The notes below the pieces were generated by a model that saw only the letters and a program-made list of their open reading frames with translations, had not been told where the DNA came from and searched no databases. This document shows, in pieces, positions 1-8,739 of a DNA stretch of 38,027 nt. The stretch is from Planctomycetaceae bacterium (GTDB lineage: Bacteria; Planctomycetota; Planctomycetia; Planctomycetales; Planctomycetaceae). Location: the NCBI GenBank assembly GCA_021732995.1, contig JAKFWA010000123.1, forward strand, positions 1-38,027, given 5' to 3'. The position numbers and the translations under genes were made by a program. Positions within the stretch are counted from its first letter, which is position 1; every line of letters starts with the position of its first letter.

Positions 1-258
1 GCCGCCGCCTTCTTTCGGGCGAGCTTCGTTGACGGTCAGATTACGACCATCAACGTCCTTGCCGTTCAGACCGGCAACGGAAGCCTGAGCTTCTTCGTCG
101 GTGCTCATCTCAACGAAACCGAAGCCCTTGGAGCGGCCGGTCTCGCGATCCGAAATCACCTGAGCGGACCGGACCGAACCGTAAGCACCAAACAGTTGCT
201 CAAGGGTAGAGTCGGTGACGCTGTAGGGCAGGTTGCCCACGTACAATCTTGTGCCCAT
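1..258 (-). CDS. RRM-type RNA-binding protein (3' end outside window)
   Basis: The first 86 codons of a small single-RRM protein are present; the C-terminus lies beyond position 1. The RNP2 motif LYVGNL is at residues 5-10 and the RNP1 motif KGFGFVEM at residues 44-51. The beta-alpha-beta pattern between them is complete, and the visible part ends in a glycine run that usually begins the Gly-rich tail of this family. Bacterial RRM proteins of about 80-140 residues bind single-stranded RNA and are often abundant or cold-induced. The ATG at 256-258 is preceded by GGGAG, which supports this start. The 234 bases upstream hold no convincing gene and could serve as a long leader, but that is inference. 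Confidence 0.9.
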   Translation of the reverse strand, partial: MGTRLYVGNLPYSVTDSTLEQLFGAYGSVRSAQVISDRETGRSKGFGFVEMSTDEEAQASVAGLNGKDVDGRNLTVNEARPKEGGG

Positions 259-492
259 TGAAGGCTCCCAAACAGGACCGTCTTGCGTACCACAACCCCC
301 CGCAGGCGTGTTTCTCGGACGGCAGACAAACGATTACCAAAAACTCTCTCACTCAGACTGGCAGCGGGCTTTCTTCCCGACGGGGGGTACCATGTCTCAG
401 ACGCAGGCAGTACAGCAAACGGCGAAAGAGACAGCAACCCACGTTCTGAGGGCAGTAACCGCATTCCGGGAAAATGCTTATCTCGCCGCCGC

Positions 493-831
493 TCAGTATC
501 TCGGCAGCCCCGGCTCGATTTCGATCGCCCACTGGTCAATTCCACCGGCCATGCTCTTCACATTGGGGAAGCCCTGCTGGCGCAGCCAGTGGGTCACTCG
601 CAGGCTTCGGCCGCCATGGTGGCAGTGTACAATAATCTCGGAATTGCGATGCGATTCCAGCTCATTCACACGGTTCGCTAGTTCACTCATCGGCAAAAGT
701 GTCGCACCGTTGATGCTTACTGTCTGATATTCACCAGCTTCCCGGCAGTCGATGAAGCAGAACGGCTCGCCGGCATCGAGCTTGGCTTTCACGGACTGGC
801 AGTCAATTTCGAGCGGGATCTGAGCAGTCAT
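493..831 (-). CDS. Rhodanese-like domain protein
   Basis: A 112-residue single-domain rhodanese (thiosulfate sulfurtransferase fold). The active-site loop is CHHGGRS with the predicted persulfide cysteine at residue 70. The fold landmarks FIDCRE (residues 26-31) and GGIDQW near the C-terminus are conserved. There is no signal peptide, so it should be cytoplasmic. Single-domain rhodaneses carry sulfane sulfur for thiol transfer or detoxification; the acceptor cannot be read from sequence. The gene starts 18 bases after the pssA stop on the same strand, so it is probably the last gene of the psd-pssA operon, although no functional link to lipid synthesis is obvious. Confidence 0.88.
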   Translation of the reverse strand: MTAQIPLEIDCQSVKAKLDAGEPFCFIDCREAGEYQTVSINGATLLPMSELANRVNELESHRNSEIIVHCHHGGRSLRVTHWLRQQGFPNVKSMAGGIDQWAIEIEPGLPRY

Positions 832-849
832 TATTGATGGGATCCGATG

Positions 850-1794
850 TTAGTGGGGTCCAGGAGTCGGCTGACTGGTCGCCTGTGGACGCTGAAAGTA
901 GGGAGCGATCCAGTGGGTCCAGAGTGCTCGCAGTGGCGATGCGAACGCAAAATACAGAAAAATCAGCGGCAGCGCCAGTTCTCTGACGATGAAGATCGCG
1001 GCGATGGAAAACAGGATCTGGATCAGATGACCGCGTGTGCGACGTCCGGAAAACATCTGATTGAAAACGTGCGCGTAACGAATTCGCGAGACCATCAGGC
1101 ACGCGACGATGAAGGTCACAAACGGCAACGCCTGCACGATGGCCGGTTCGAACCACTCAAGTATTCTGGCCACCGTCTCGTTCATGGATGTGGGCGGCCC
1201 CGCCAGATTGTTGAGCCCGTACATCGCGACCGGGAAAGACGCGACGACTCCCGCCGCAGCAGGTGACGGTAAACCACTGAACGCGGTGTGCGAGTCATCT
1301 TCATCGGTTTCAACGTTGAATCGCGCGAGCCGCAGAATGGCGCAGGCGACGTACAGCGCACCGATCATCCACAAGATGCGGCTGTGGAAAATCGAATGGG
1401 CTGAGAACTGACGCATCAGGAACGCCGGAGCGACTCCGAAGCTGACGGCGTCGCAGAGGCTGTCGAGCTGCGCGCCGAACTCACTGGTCTGACCCGCCCA
1501 CCGCGCGGCGCGGCCGTCCAGAGCGTCAAACACCATCGCAAAGAAGATACAGCCGGCGGCAACCAGCAAGTGGCCCCCGTCCGGCAACACATCATCCGGG
1601 CCGACCTTGGCCGCGAAAGTAATGGCCGCGAAGCCGCAGAAGACATTGCCCAGCGTGAGCGTTGTCGGCAGCACGGCAAAGAGCCGTTCTTTCTTTGGCA
1701 GACCGAGTCGGCGGCGCGGACGCGGCGGCGGCATCCCTTCGCGGGGGTCTCGATCCTCAGACATCGATTCAACGGGGATGTCGGAGTTTGTCAT
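850..1794 (-). CDS. pssA: CDP-diacylglycerol-serine O-phosphatidyltransferase
   Basis: This 314-residue membrane enzyme transfers a phosphatidyl group from CDP-diacylglycerol to L-serine to make phosphatidylserine. The CDP-alcohol phosphotransferase signature DG-x2-AR-x8-G-x3-D-x3-D is complete, with Asp93, Gly94, Ala97, Arg98, Gly107, Asp111 and Asp115. Several hydrophobic helices surround it. The N-terminal 35 residues are hydrophilic and Arg/Pro-rich, as often seen in planctomycete versions. I chose ATG 1794 because GAGG lies 8 bases upstream; an in-frame TTG at 1806 would add four residues. The upstream neighbour is psd, whose product decarboxylates phosphatidylserine, so the pair makes phosphatidylethanolamine. 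Confidence 0.93.
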   Translation of the reverse strand: MTNSDIPVESMSEDRDPREGMPPPRPRRRLGLPKKERLFAVLPTTLTLGNVFCGFAAITFAAKVGPDDVLPDGGHLLVAAGCIFFAMVFDALDGRAARWAGQTSEFGAQLDSLCDAVSFGVAPAFLMRQFSAHSIFHSRILWMIGALYVACAILRLARFNVETDEDDSHTAFSGLPSPAAAGVVASFPVAMYGLNNLAGPPTSMNETVARILEWFEPAIVQALPFVTFIVACLMVSRIRYAHVFNQMFSGRRTRGHLIQILFSIAAIFIVRELALPLIFLYFAFASPLRALWTHWIAPYFQRPQATSQPTPGPH

Positions 1795-1917
1795 GACGAA
1801 CCTCAAGTCTGCATAAGACGGACAGCGTCCGTGTGTTCATTCAAATTCCAGCTCAATGATCGCTTTGTCATCCGATGAACCGTACGACGTTCTGCAGGCG
1901 ACAATCCGGGCCAGATA

Positions 1918-2904
1918 TCACGAGCGATATCGAGCCATCAACGTTTCGCCCGCTTTCACCGTGTCTCCCACCTTCGTGAGTATTTCCAACGCGGCTTCTT
2001 TCGGAAGGATCAGCTCGGTTCGCGAACCCAGCTTGATCATGCCGAACTGCTCACCGCGAGCCAGTTCATCCCCCGGCTTGATCCAGCACACGATCCGTCG
2101 CGCGATGGCACCCGTGATCTGTCGCACGATCATGCGACGATACGGGGCCGCGTTCTCTTCCAGCCGAATCGCCACCTGTTCGTTCTCGCGAGCGGACTCG
2201 GGCCGCAACGCATTCAGATACTTACCAGCCTGATACCGCAGTCCGATGATGCGCGACGCGACCGGAACACGGTTGATGTGCACGTTGAAGATCGACAGGA
2301 AGATGCCAATCAGCACCGCCGGTCCGCCGATGAAATCATCGTGCTCAATCTCCTCGATCAGCACCACTTTGCCATCTGCCGGAGACACCACCTCACCCGG
2401 TCCCTGAGGAACGATGCGGTTCGGGTTGCGGAAGAACCAGATGATCTCGGTGCCCGTCAGCGCCAGCGCGACGACCACCAACCACAGGGCATAAGTCGCC
2501 GCAGCGGGCAACGTCGTCGTGAGTAAGACGACGGCCAACACAATCGCCGGTACGAAGAACAGCACGACGAAGGCAATCAGTTCCGCAAGACCAACTCGCG
2601 CGAACGGCAAGCTGTCACGCCAGCGAAACGGGTCGTCCTGAGGTTCCCACCAGTAGTTCGGCTGGTTGCGGTAGAACTTCAGATCGCGCGGGTCCAGAAC
2701 TTCATGCGGGCAGCCATTCACGTCGCCCTTGCGACAGGCTCGCATGCGTTCCACATAACCGCGCCGGAACGTCTTCAACCACCAGCGCCGCCAGCTGCCC
2801 CACGCCTTTTCCAGTTTGATGATCACACCGCCGCCCGGCTGAATGGACGTCAGGAACGGATCCATTGGCTCCAGCGGGGCGCGGTTCGAAGTTGAGTCGC
2901 TCAT
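1918..2904 (-). CDS. psd: Phosphatidylserine decarboxylase, short (PSD-A-like) type with N-terminal extension
   Basis: Pyruvoyl enzyme that converts phosphatidylserine to phosphatidylethanolamine. The C-terminal 170 residues carry family landmarks: VSPADGK, NVHINRVP (His proton acceptor) and the self-cleavage site LGSRTE, predicted to cut between Gly293 and Ser294 so that the serine becomes the pyruvoyl group. GSR rather than the LGST of the E. coli enzyme fits the short PSD-A-like subgroup. Two membrane helices lie at about residues 104-157. The first 100 residues are a basic, Trp/Arg-rich extension not found in minimal PSD-A proteins. I use ATG 2904; an in-frame GTG at 2928 adds eight residues, and neither start has a clear ribosome site. 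pssA follows after 123 bases. Confidence 0.9.
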   Translation of the reverse strand: MSDSTSNRAPLEPMDPFLTSIQPGGGVIIKLEKAWGSWRRWWLKTFRRGYVERMRACRKGDVNGCPHEVLDPRDLKFYRNQPNYWWEPQDDPFRWRDSLPFARVGLAELIAFVVLFFVPAIVLAVVLLTTTLPAAATYALWLVVVALALTGTEIIWFFRNPNRIVPQGPGEVVSPADGKVVLIEEIEHDDFIGGPAVLIGIFLSIFNVHINRVPVASRIIGLRYQAGKYLNALRPESARENEQVAIRLEENAAPYRRMIVRQITGAIARRIVCWIKPGDELARGEQFGMIKLGSRTELILPKEAALEILTKVGDTVKAGETLMARYRS

Positions 2905-3164
2905 TGGTCGATCGTCTGAAGGAGTCACAGTCTGCTGCCGGACAGCTTCCGGCGTAGGCGGATTCTGAGGCGAACCAACGTCCTTCGCCAGCGGCGGACC
3001 ATTGATTCAGCAACACTTGGGCCACATCTGGAGAACTCGACCCGTGTTTCTTCCGGATCAGCTCAATCCGCGACCCTGCAACTCCACGAACAGCCACCAC
3101 AAACGACACGACCTCCCAAAACGGCACAATCTTGCCGTTCTGATCGCAGCGTGCGGGCGATCTC

Positions 3165-3707
3165 TTACAGCTCGAACAGCGACTGCGTCTTCACGATCGC
3201 GCACTCTTCCGGATACGTGTGGAACGAGTGAATCAACAAACTGTGAGGCCACACATCCGTCTGGATGAAACTGAGCGCCGCCGGAGCCAGTCGATTCTGC
3301 GCTTCGAACGCATGTGAAATCGGGGCGCGCTGGCAATCCAGCAGAAGTTCCTCGTGCATGTTGAGGAACTGCTCGGGGCTCAACTTCTCAATCTGAAAGC
3401 TGGTGTGATACGCAATGCCGGATGACAGCCGCAGCGTCTCATCGCGCGACGCCTTGATACGTCGCTCAATGATCTGCATGCGTGAAGGCAAGGGTTGCTC
3501 GCGCCCGGCGAGCACTTCCGTCACGATGGTGTCCCGCGTCTGGAACTCAACCACGTGGCCAGCATCGCAGATGCGAATGGTCGCGCGAAAGTTGGCCTGA
3601 AGAACGTGAGCGGTGCGATGCACGTCGAACAGCTCAGGGTGCAACGAGCGTTCGAAGACATGAAACAATAATTCAGAAACATTAGGCCGGACGAAGCTAA
3701 CACTCAT
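3165..3707 (-). CDS. Conserved hypothetical protein, possibly DUF2617
   Basis: A 180-residue soluble protein without signal peptide, membrane helix or catalytic motif that I recognise. It begins with a short hydrophobic/aromatic stretch containing LHPELF and ends with HTYPEECAIVKTQSLFEL, a layout that I associate from memory with DUF2617, a family of unknown function common in planctomycetes. That assignment is tentative. The gene has a clean ATG at 3705-3707 and coding-like third-position composition, and it is not a shadow of another gene. It lies between psd and an alkyltransferase gene on the same strand, separated from each by about 190-260 bases, so operon membership is unclear. Confidence 0.75.
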   Translation of the reverse strand: MSVSFVRPNVSELLFHVFERSLHPELFDVHRTAHVLQANFRATIRICDAGHVVEFQTRDTIVTEVLAGREQPLPSRMQIIERRIKASRDETLRLSSGIAYHTSFQIEKLSPEQFLNMHEELLLDCQRAPISHAFEAQNRLAPAALSFIQTDVWPHSLLIHSFHTYPEECAIVKTQSLFEL

Positions 3708-3898
3708 GACCAGACCCTGTCGGCTCCTGGTGGGCGATATGCCAGCGGTTCACTCATTGAACGATTGGCGTCAATCCTATTTCTCGCCCTGAACGGCGCG
3801 ATGGTATCTTTCGTACAAGCACTGTCGAAAGCATTCCGGGCAGATTCAACGGAAGTTCTGAGACTTCCAAGTACGACGCAGATCCGTCTTGCGAAGCC

Positions 3899-4492
3899 TC
3901 ATGAAGCCTGCTTGTCGTCACTTTCCAACGCAAGCAACTGCTCTTTGAGACCCAGACCACCAGGAGCAGTGAAGCCTCCCAGTCGACCACCCGATGCAAC
4001 CACTCGATGACACGGCACGATGATCGGAAAGCGATTCGTGGCCATCGAACTTCCCACTGCGCGAGCTGCTCTTGGTGACCCGGCAAGCTTTGCAAGCTCG
4101 AGATAACTGACCGTGCCTCCGTACGGAATCGTGCGCGTCGCCAGAATGACCTGCTGACGAAACTCGGGCAGCGGACGACGGTAAGCAATCGTGACGTCTT
4201 TGAAGTTAATTGGTGCTCCGTTTGCAAAGCTTTCCAGCTTCTGCCGCAGCTCAGGGTTCCAGTCACTCACATGCAGGCCGAGATCTTGAACGACCTCATC
4301 CGCGCGACAAGCTTCGATCGCAGCATCACGACTCGTATTGCCAATCCTCACGCCGACCAGACGCCCCGACTGACCAATTAAACTGATCCAGCCCAGTGGC
4401 GCCCGAAACACGGAGACATCCGGTGTCGCGGCAGCCTCGTCCGGCTGAAGATAAATCAACTTTGAAGCGCGACCGGTTTTGACAGCAACCAT
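3899..4492 (-). CDS. ogt: Methylated-DNA-protein-cysteine S-methyltransferase
   Basis: Suicide DNA repair enzyme that moves an alkyl group from O6-alkylguanine (or O4-alkylthymine) to its own cysteine. The active site PCHRV is present with Cys161, preceded by the DNA-binding helix region (IPYGGTVSYLELAKLAG, then RAARAVGSSMA with the finger arginine). The N-terminal part of about 95 residues is the poorly conserved ribonuclease-like domain. At 197 residues the length is usual for Ogt/MGMT. I chose ATG 4492 because AAGGA stands 8 bases upstream; ATGs at 4501 and 4534 are in frame but lack a good ribosome site. No Ada-type N-terminal domain is fused. Confidence 0.92.
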   Translation of the reverse strand: MVAVKTGRASKLIYLQPDEAAATPDVSVFRAPLGWISLIGQSGRLVGVRIGNTSRDAAIEACRADEVVQDLGLHVSDWNPELRQKLESFANGAPINFKDVTIAYRRPLPEFRQQVILATRTIPYGGTVSYLELAKLAGSPRAARAVGSSMATNRFPIIVPCHRVVASGGRLGGFTAPGGLGLKEQLLALESDDKQAS

Positions 4493-4608
4493 CTCACACA
4501 TCCTTCGCAGGCCGTCCACGGCGGAGAGACACATTCACCACGCAAGAGCTTCGCACGGCATGCCTCTTCTACGGACATTAAGTACCCAACATTCGACAAG
4601 CGACACTG

Positions 4609-6987
4609 CTACGACGAAAGGTTTGTCGCGGCGGCTTTACGGCGGCGCCGGTACTCCATGATGCCACTGAACACGAGGACTGCCACCAACCCGGGGCCGG
4701 AGCCATTTACGAACCCGACATATGCGACGATGAGACCTACAACAGCCAGGAGGACGATCAATCCCGGCAGGAAACTCCAAGCCAGCAGCGGTTCAAGCAA
4801 CAGTCCGATCAGCACGCACAACGCGAGCCCTCGAATCAGTCGCGACATCGTCGAACTCACCACTGTCGACTCTGAGGTTCCGACAGCGTCGTTCTGCGAT
4901 TTCAAGTCGACTTCCACGTCAGCGAAGAGTCGCGTCTGAAAATCCTGCTGAGACAACGGAGTCAGATCGCTCTCTTGCGGATCGGCATTCACGGCATACA
5001 GCAGCGACTGATTCACCGGCGCGGCCATCTCGACGGTGTAAACGCCTACTTTGGTCGTATCGTCGAACACCGCCAGAGCGGATTCACCCTGATCCTGAAT
5101 GGTAATGTCCTCACTGGTCCCCGACGGACGGACGACCACCGCACTGCTTTCGAACGCTCGCAGCGGCACGGACGCCGTGATCGGTTCATTGACGGTCAGT
5201 TGACGCCGCCGCCATTGATCTCCAACCGCGAAGGTCACGGCTTCGTGCATCAGCGGCACGAAACTCGGAGCCCAGATCGCCCATGTGCTCCAGCGATCGT
5301 CCGCGCTGGTGGCACTCAAGATCACGCGTCCCAGACCAACCGATCTTTCGACCAGCGCGGGTTGGCCGTTCGTAAACCACAATGCAACCTTCGAGTCTTC
5401 CGTCGGCTTGAGCTTGATGAATTCAAAGGTCAGGGTTGCTTCGAGACCTGCTCCGGGGTTGCCCTGAAAAGCCTTCACCAGCGGGTGCAGATAATCGCGG
5501 GCGTCGAATCCGAAGAGCGTCTCGCGATCAGGCGAACTCACGCGGTCTTCCAGTCGAGCGGGCAGCAGCCCCTGACCGTCACGAAACAAACGCTGATTGT
5601 AGCTGTCCTGATTGGTCTGATCGCCAGGGAAGATCAGCAGGCCATGCCCGCTGCGTACGAAGGTCTCCAGCAGCGTCGCTTCGCGTTCGGTCATCAAACC
5701 GAGATTGCAGAGGATCAACGCGTCATAGAGGCTCAAGTTCGTTGCCGGCAGTTCGCTCTCCGAAATGATGTGCGTGCGAATCAGTCCGGCTGCCGAGTCA
5801 CTCAACGTTGATGGCGACAGCGCCTTCGCGACGTAGTACGAAGCGGCCTCGCGTCGATTGCCGGAAGGTCGACCATCCACCAGCAGGATGCGCAGTTCAT
5901 CCCGCGCGGGCAAAGCCAGCCAGCGGCGGTTATCGAGTGGCAAATCATCTTCCTGCAAACGCACTTCCAGCTTGTGTTCGCCGCCGGTCTGAAACGTATG
6001 CGACCAGTCCACGGGCACATCAACTCCCGACGCCAGATCTACGCGTTTGGAATCAACCAGCCGGTCATCGACAAACAGTTCGACAACCGCATTCTTCATC
6101 GCCACCGAACCGAAGTTGCGAACCGTCGAACTCAACCGCACCGGTCGTCCGGTCGCGATCAAGGCAGACTCGGCATCGAGCCGCAGCACCGCCGCGTTGG
6201 CACTTTCTCCGTTGGAAACATTCAGCACCGACAGCCGAGCCCGCTCGGCCAGTTGCTTGAGTTGAACCTTGTGCCGCGCCTGTGCCGCGCTGCCGCCACT
6301 GGTCCACGTGCTGGCCTGCAGATCGGTGACAAAGATCACCTCTTTGCGAGGCATCTCGGGAGCCAGCTTGGTCAGGCTGAGAACCGTTTCCAGCGTCGCG
6401 GCCAGATCTCCCGGCGCATCGGTCACCGTTAAGTCCTGAAGCTCGTCGTCGACTGTTTCCGTCGAAAAGGCTGGCTGACCGACAATCGCCAGCGGCTCTT
6501 TGTCAGCCAGACGGACCAGATTCCAGGCATCTCCGCGCTGTCCCTGCTGCATCAGGTCACGAATCAGTTGCTTGGCGCGACCGAAGCGCGTGGTTTGCGT
6601 CGCTCGAGCTGCGTCGCCTTCCTCGGTCGCCAACTCCTGACGAAACTGCATGCTCATCGTGGCATCGATGACGACGATCCGATGCACCGGCATGCTGGCT
6701 CGCAAAGCGCCGGTGGCTGTGTCCGCGTGGGGTCGAGCCAAGGCCAGCACCAGTAGCGCGATGACCAGCGTCCGCACCAGCAGCAGGATGAAGTGCTCGA
6801 TGCGCATGCGGCGCGACTGCTTGCGAGTCGCCTCCAGCAGGAACCGCATCGCCGCCCAATCCATCTCCACGTACCGCCGCTTGTGCAGCAGGTGGATGAT
6901 GAGCGGAATCCCTGCCAACGCCAGCCCCGACAGCAACCAGGGGCTGCCGAATCCAAAGGCCAACAGAGGCTGAGTGACGTAAGACAT
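4609..6987 (-). CDS. BatA/VWA-domain integral membrane protein
   Basis: A 792-residue membrane protein. The N-terminus has the BatA (aerotolerance-type) layout: a hydrophobic helix, then IPLIIHLLHKRR, then a second helix ending ALARP at about residue 86. A von Willebrand A domain follows. Its metal site reads DATMS at residues 108-112 instead of DxSxS, so metal binding is doubtful. After a beta-rich region (residues 260-360) comes a section starting LRILLVDGRPSG that resembles the glutamine-amidotransferase-like domain common in this family. Two or three helices close the protein. Start ATG 6987 aligns with the BatA consensus; an in-frame TTG at 7059 would add 24 unlikely residues. Families of this type usually sit with MoxR and DUF58 genes, which are absent here. 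Confidence 0.85.
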   Translation of the reverse strand: MSYVTQPLLAFGFGSPWLLSGLALAGIPLIIHLLHKRRYVEMDWAAMRFLLEATRKQSRRMRIEHFILLLVRTLVIALLVLALARPHADTATGALRASMPVHRIVVIDATMSMQFRQELATEEGDAARATQTTRFGRAKQLIRDLMQQGQRGDAWNLVRLADKEPLAIVGQPAFSTETVDDELQDLTVTDAPGDLAATLETVLSLTKLAPEMPRKEVIFVTDLQASTWTSGGSAAQARHKVQLKQLAERARLSVLNVSNGESANAAVLRLDAESALIATGRPVRLSSTVRNFGSVAMKNAVVELFVDDRLVDSKRVDLASGVDVPVDWSHTFQTGGEHKLEVRLQEDDLPLDNRRWLALPARDELRILLVDGRPSGNRREAASYYVAKALSPSTLSDSAAGLIRTHIISESELPATNLSLYDALILCNLGLMTEREATLLETFVRSGHGLLIFPGDQTNQDSYNQRLFRDGQGLLPARLEDRVSSPDRETLFGFDARDYLHPLVKAFQGNPGAGLEATLTFEFIKLKPTEDSKVALWFTNGQPALVERSVGLGRVILSATSADDRWSTWAIWAPSFVPLMHEAVTFAVGDQWRRRQLTVNEPITASVPLRAFESSAVVVRPSGTSEDITIQDQGESALAVFDDTTKVGVYTVEMAAPVNQSLLYAVNADPQESDLTPLSQQDFQTRLFADVEVDLKSQNDAVGTSESTVVSSTMSRLIRGLALCVLIGLLLEPLLAWSFLPGLIVLLAVVGLIVAYVGFVNGSGPGLVAVLVFSGIMEYRRRRKAAATNLSS

Positions 6988-7198
6988 AGTGCCGGAAGAT
7001 TGCGACTCGAAAGGACAGGAGAGACCGCCGATGATGACGAGCCCGCAGGTCCAAGCCAATGAACGAGCTGTTGTCCCGTTGTGCGATCACCACCTGAGTG
7101 CGTAAATCTGTAGTCACATATGTTCGACTTGGAGTGATAGCGGTCAGTGCTTTATCGAAACACCGCGTTTCGCCTGTTCAACACCAAAGGCCGATGTG

Positions 7199-8557
7199 AT
7201 GCATCAACCGGATTCTACTGACGTATTGTCGCGACGGCGGTTGCTTCAAATGGGCGGGCTCGGGTTGATGGGCGTTTCGCTGCCTCGGTTGCTGGCAGCC
7301 GATGATGCGAACCGCGCGGAGGCCATTCAGCCATCCGCAGATGCCGCAGTGATTGTGTTCCTCAATGGAGGACCATCCCACTTGGATATGTGGGACCTGA
7401 AGCCCGATGCACCGGACGGCATTCGGGGTGAGTTCTCTCCCATCGCGTCATCCGTGCCAGGCTATCAGGTCAGCGAGCACATGCCGCGACTGGCTCAGCA
7501 GATGCACCGAGCCACCGTCGTCAGGTCCATGCACCACGGCGTGAACAACGCCCACGCCGCCGCCGTCTACGCCGCGATGACCGGCCATGATCGCGGTGAG
7601 ATCGGCGGCGGGACTCGACCCACTGATTATCCCACGCCGGGGGCTGTGCTCGACAAGTTACGCCCTCCGACGACCAACGCCGTCTCGCACGTGTGCCTGC
7701 CTTACATCACAAAGGAAGGTGCTGGAGGCCCGCCGCAGCCCGGCTTCTTCGCGGGGTTCATGGGACAGCAACACGATCCGTTGTTCGTGCTGAAAGATCC
7801 CAACGCGGCGGACTTCTCTGTTCCGGAGCTGACGCTGCAAGTGGGGCTCAGTTCGCAGCGACTCGGCGAACGCAAGGCTCTCTTCTCCCAGTTGGATCAC
7901 GAACTGCAGACGATCGCCAGCAGCCGAGGCATGAGCGGTCTGCAGCAACGCGCGTTTGATCTGCTTACGTCCCGAGAAGCTCAGGATGCACTCAACATCG
8001 GGGCCGAATCCGACAAACTCCGCGACTCTTATGGACGCAATATCTACGGACAGAGCGTCCTGCTGGCCCGACGTCTCATTGAAGCCGGTACGCGGCTGGT
8101 GACGGTGTCATGGGCTCCCGATGCAAATGCCACGTGGGATACTCACGGCAGCAACTTTCAGTCGCTCAAGACTCGCCTGCTGCCTCAACTGGATGCTGCG
8201 GTGTCGAGTCTCGTGCAGGACCTCGCCGATCGGGGCCGATTGAACCGCACGCTGGTCGCAGTCTTCGGTGACTTCGGCCGCACTCCCAAAATCAACGGCA
8301 ACAACGCCGGACGCGACCACTGGAACTTCTGCTACAGCCTGATGCTGATTGGCGGCGGCTTCCGACAGGGCCTGATCTACGGCACGAGCGACAAGACCGG
8401 AGCCTTCCCCGCCAGCAGTCCGCTGACTCCCGGCGACATCATCGCCACGATCTACCATTCGCTCGGCATCCGCCACGACCGCATGATCTACGACCCGCTC
8501 GAACGCCCGCACCGTCTCGTACCCGTCGGCGACGTCGTTTACGACCTGCTCGGTTAG
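7199..8557 (+). CDS. DUF1501 protein (exported, alkaline phosphatase superfamily fold)
   Basis: A 452-residue DUF1501 protein, a planctomycete-rich branch of the sulfatase/alkaline-phosphatase fold with no settled reaction. It opens with a Tat-type leader (SRRRLLQMG, then a hydrophobic stretch ending near LLAADD), so it is probably exported folded. Family landmarks are FLNGGPSHLDMWDLKPDAP, WDTHG and FGDFGRTPKING. The GTG at 7196 and ATG at 7199 are adjacent in frame; I use the ATG because AAAGG is 9 bases upstream. The gene is divergent from the BatA-like gene, with about 210 bases between them for promoters. No DUF1549/DUF1553 cytochrome gene, the usual partner, is adjacent. Confidence 0.9.
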   Translation: MHQPDSTDVLSRRRLLQMGGLGLMGVSLPRLLAADDANRAEAIQPSADAAVIVFLNGGPSHLDMWDLKPDAPDGIRGEFSPIASSVPGYQVSEHMPRLAQQMHRATVVRSMHHGVNNAHAAAVYAAMTGHDRGEIGGGTRPTDYPTPGAVLDKLRPPTTNAVSHVCLPYITKEGAGGPPQPGFFAGFMGQQHDPLFVLKDPNAADFSVPELTLQVGLSSQRLGERKALFSQLDHELQTIASSRGMSGLQQRAFDLLTSREAQDALNIGAESDKLRDSYGRNIYGQSVLLARRLIEAGTRLVTVSWAPDANATWDTHGSNFQSLKTRLLPQLDAAVSSLVQDLADRGRLNRTLVAVFGDFGRTPKINGNNAGRDHWNFCYSLMLIGGGFRQGLIYGTSDKTGAFPASSPLTPGDIIATIYHSLGIRHDRMIYDPLERPHRLVPVGDVVYDLLG

Positions 8558-8739
8558 ATCCAGAACGCTGAACGTGGAGGGTTGCCACTTTCCGCAGTCG
8601 CCCGGACGAGGTGCCAATTCGGATATTTTCACCGGTCCATTTGGCTGCCTGTGTGGTTGAATACGTACGATTGCAACTTGCGGCGCAGTCGGCATCATTG
8701 GTTCACGCATAAACGGTTCCGGCCTCAGGGAACGATGCA

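Noticed and set aside
233-727. A plus-strand open frame of 164 codons
   Set aside because: It lies antisense to the RRM and rhodanese genes and across their gap; its protein is low in recognisable pattern and both opposing genes are well supported.
2929-3127. Small minus-strand gene upstream of psd
   Set aside because: A frame open from 3127 runs into psd in another frame; no ribosome site and no recognisable similarity.
4975-5811. A plus-strand open frame of 278 codons
   Set aside because: It is antisense to the BatA-like gene, Arg/Gln/His-rich, and without a ribosome site or domain.
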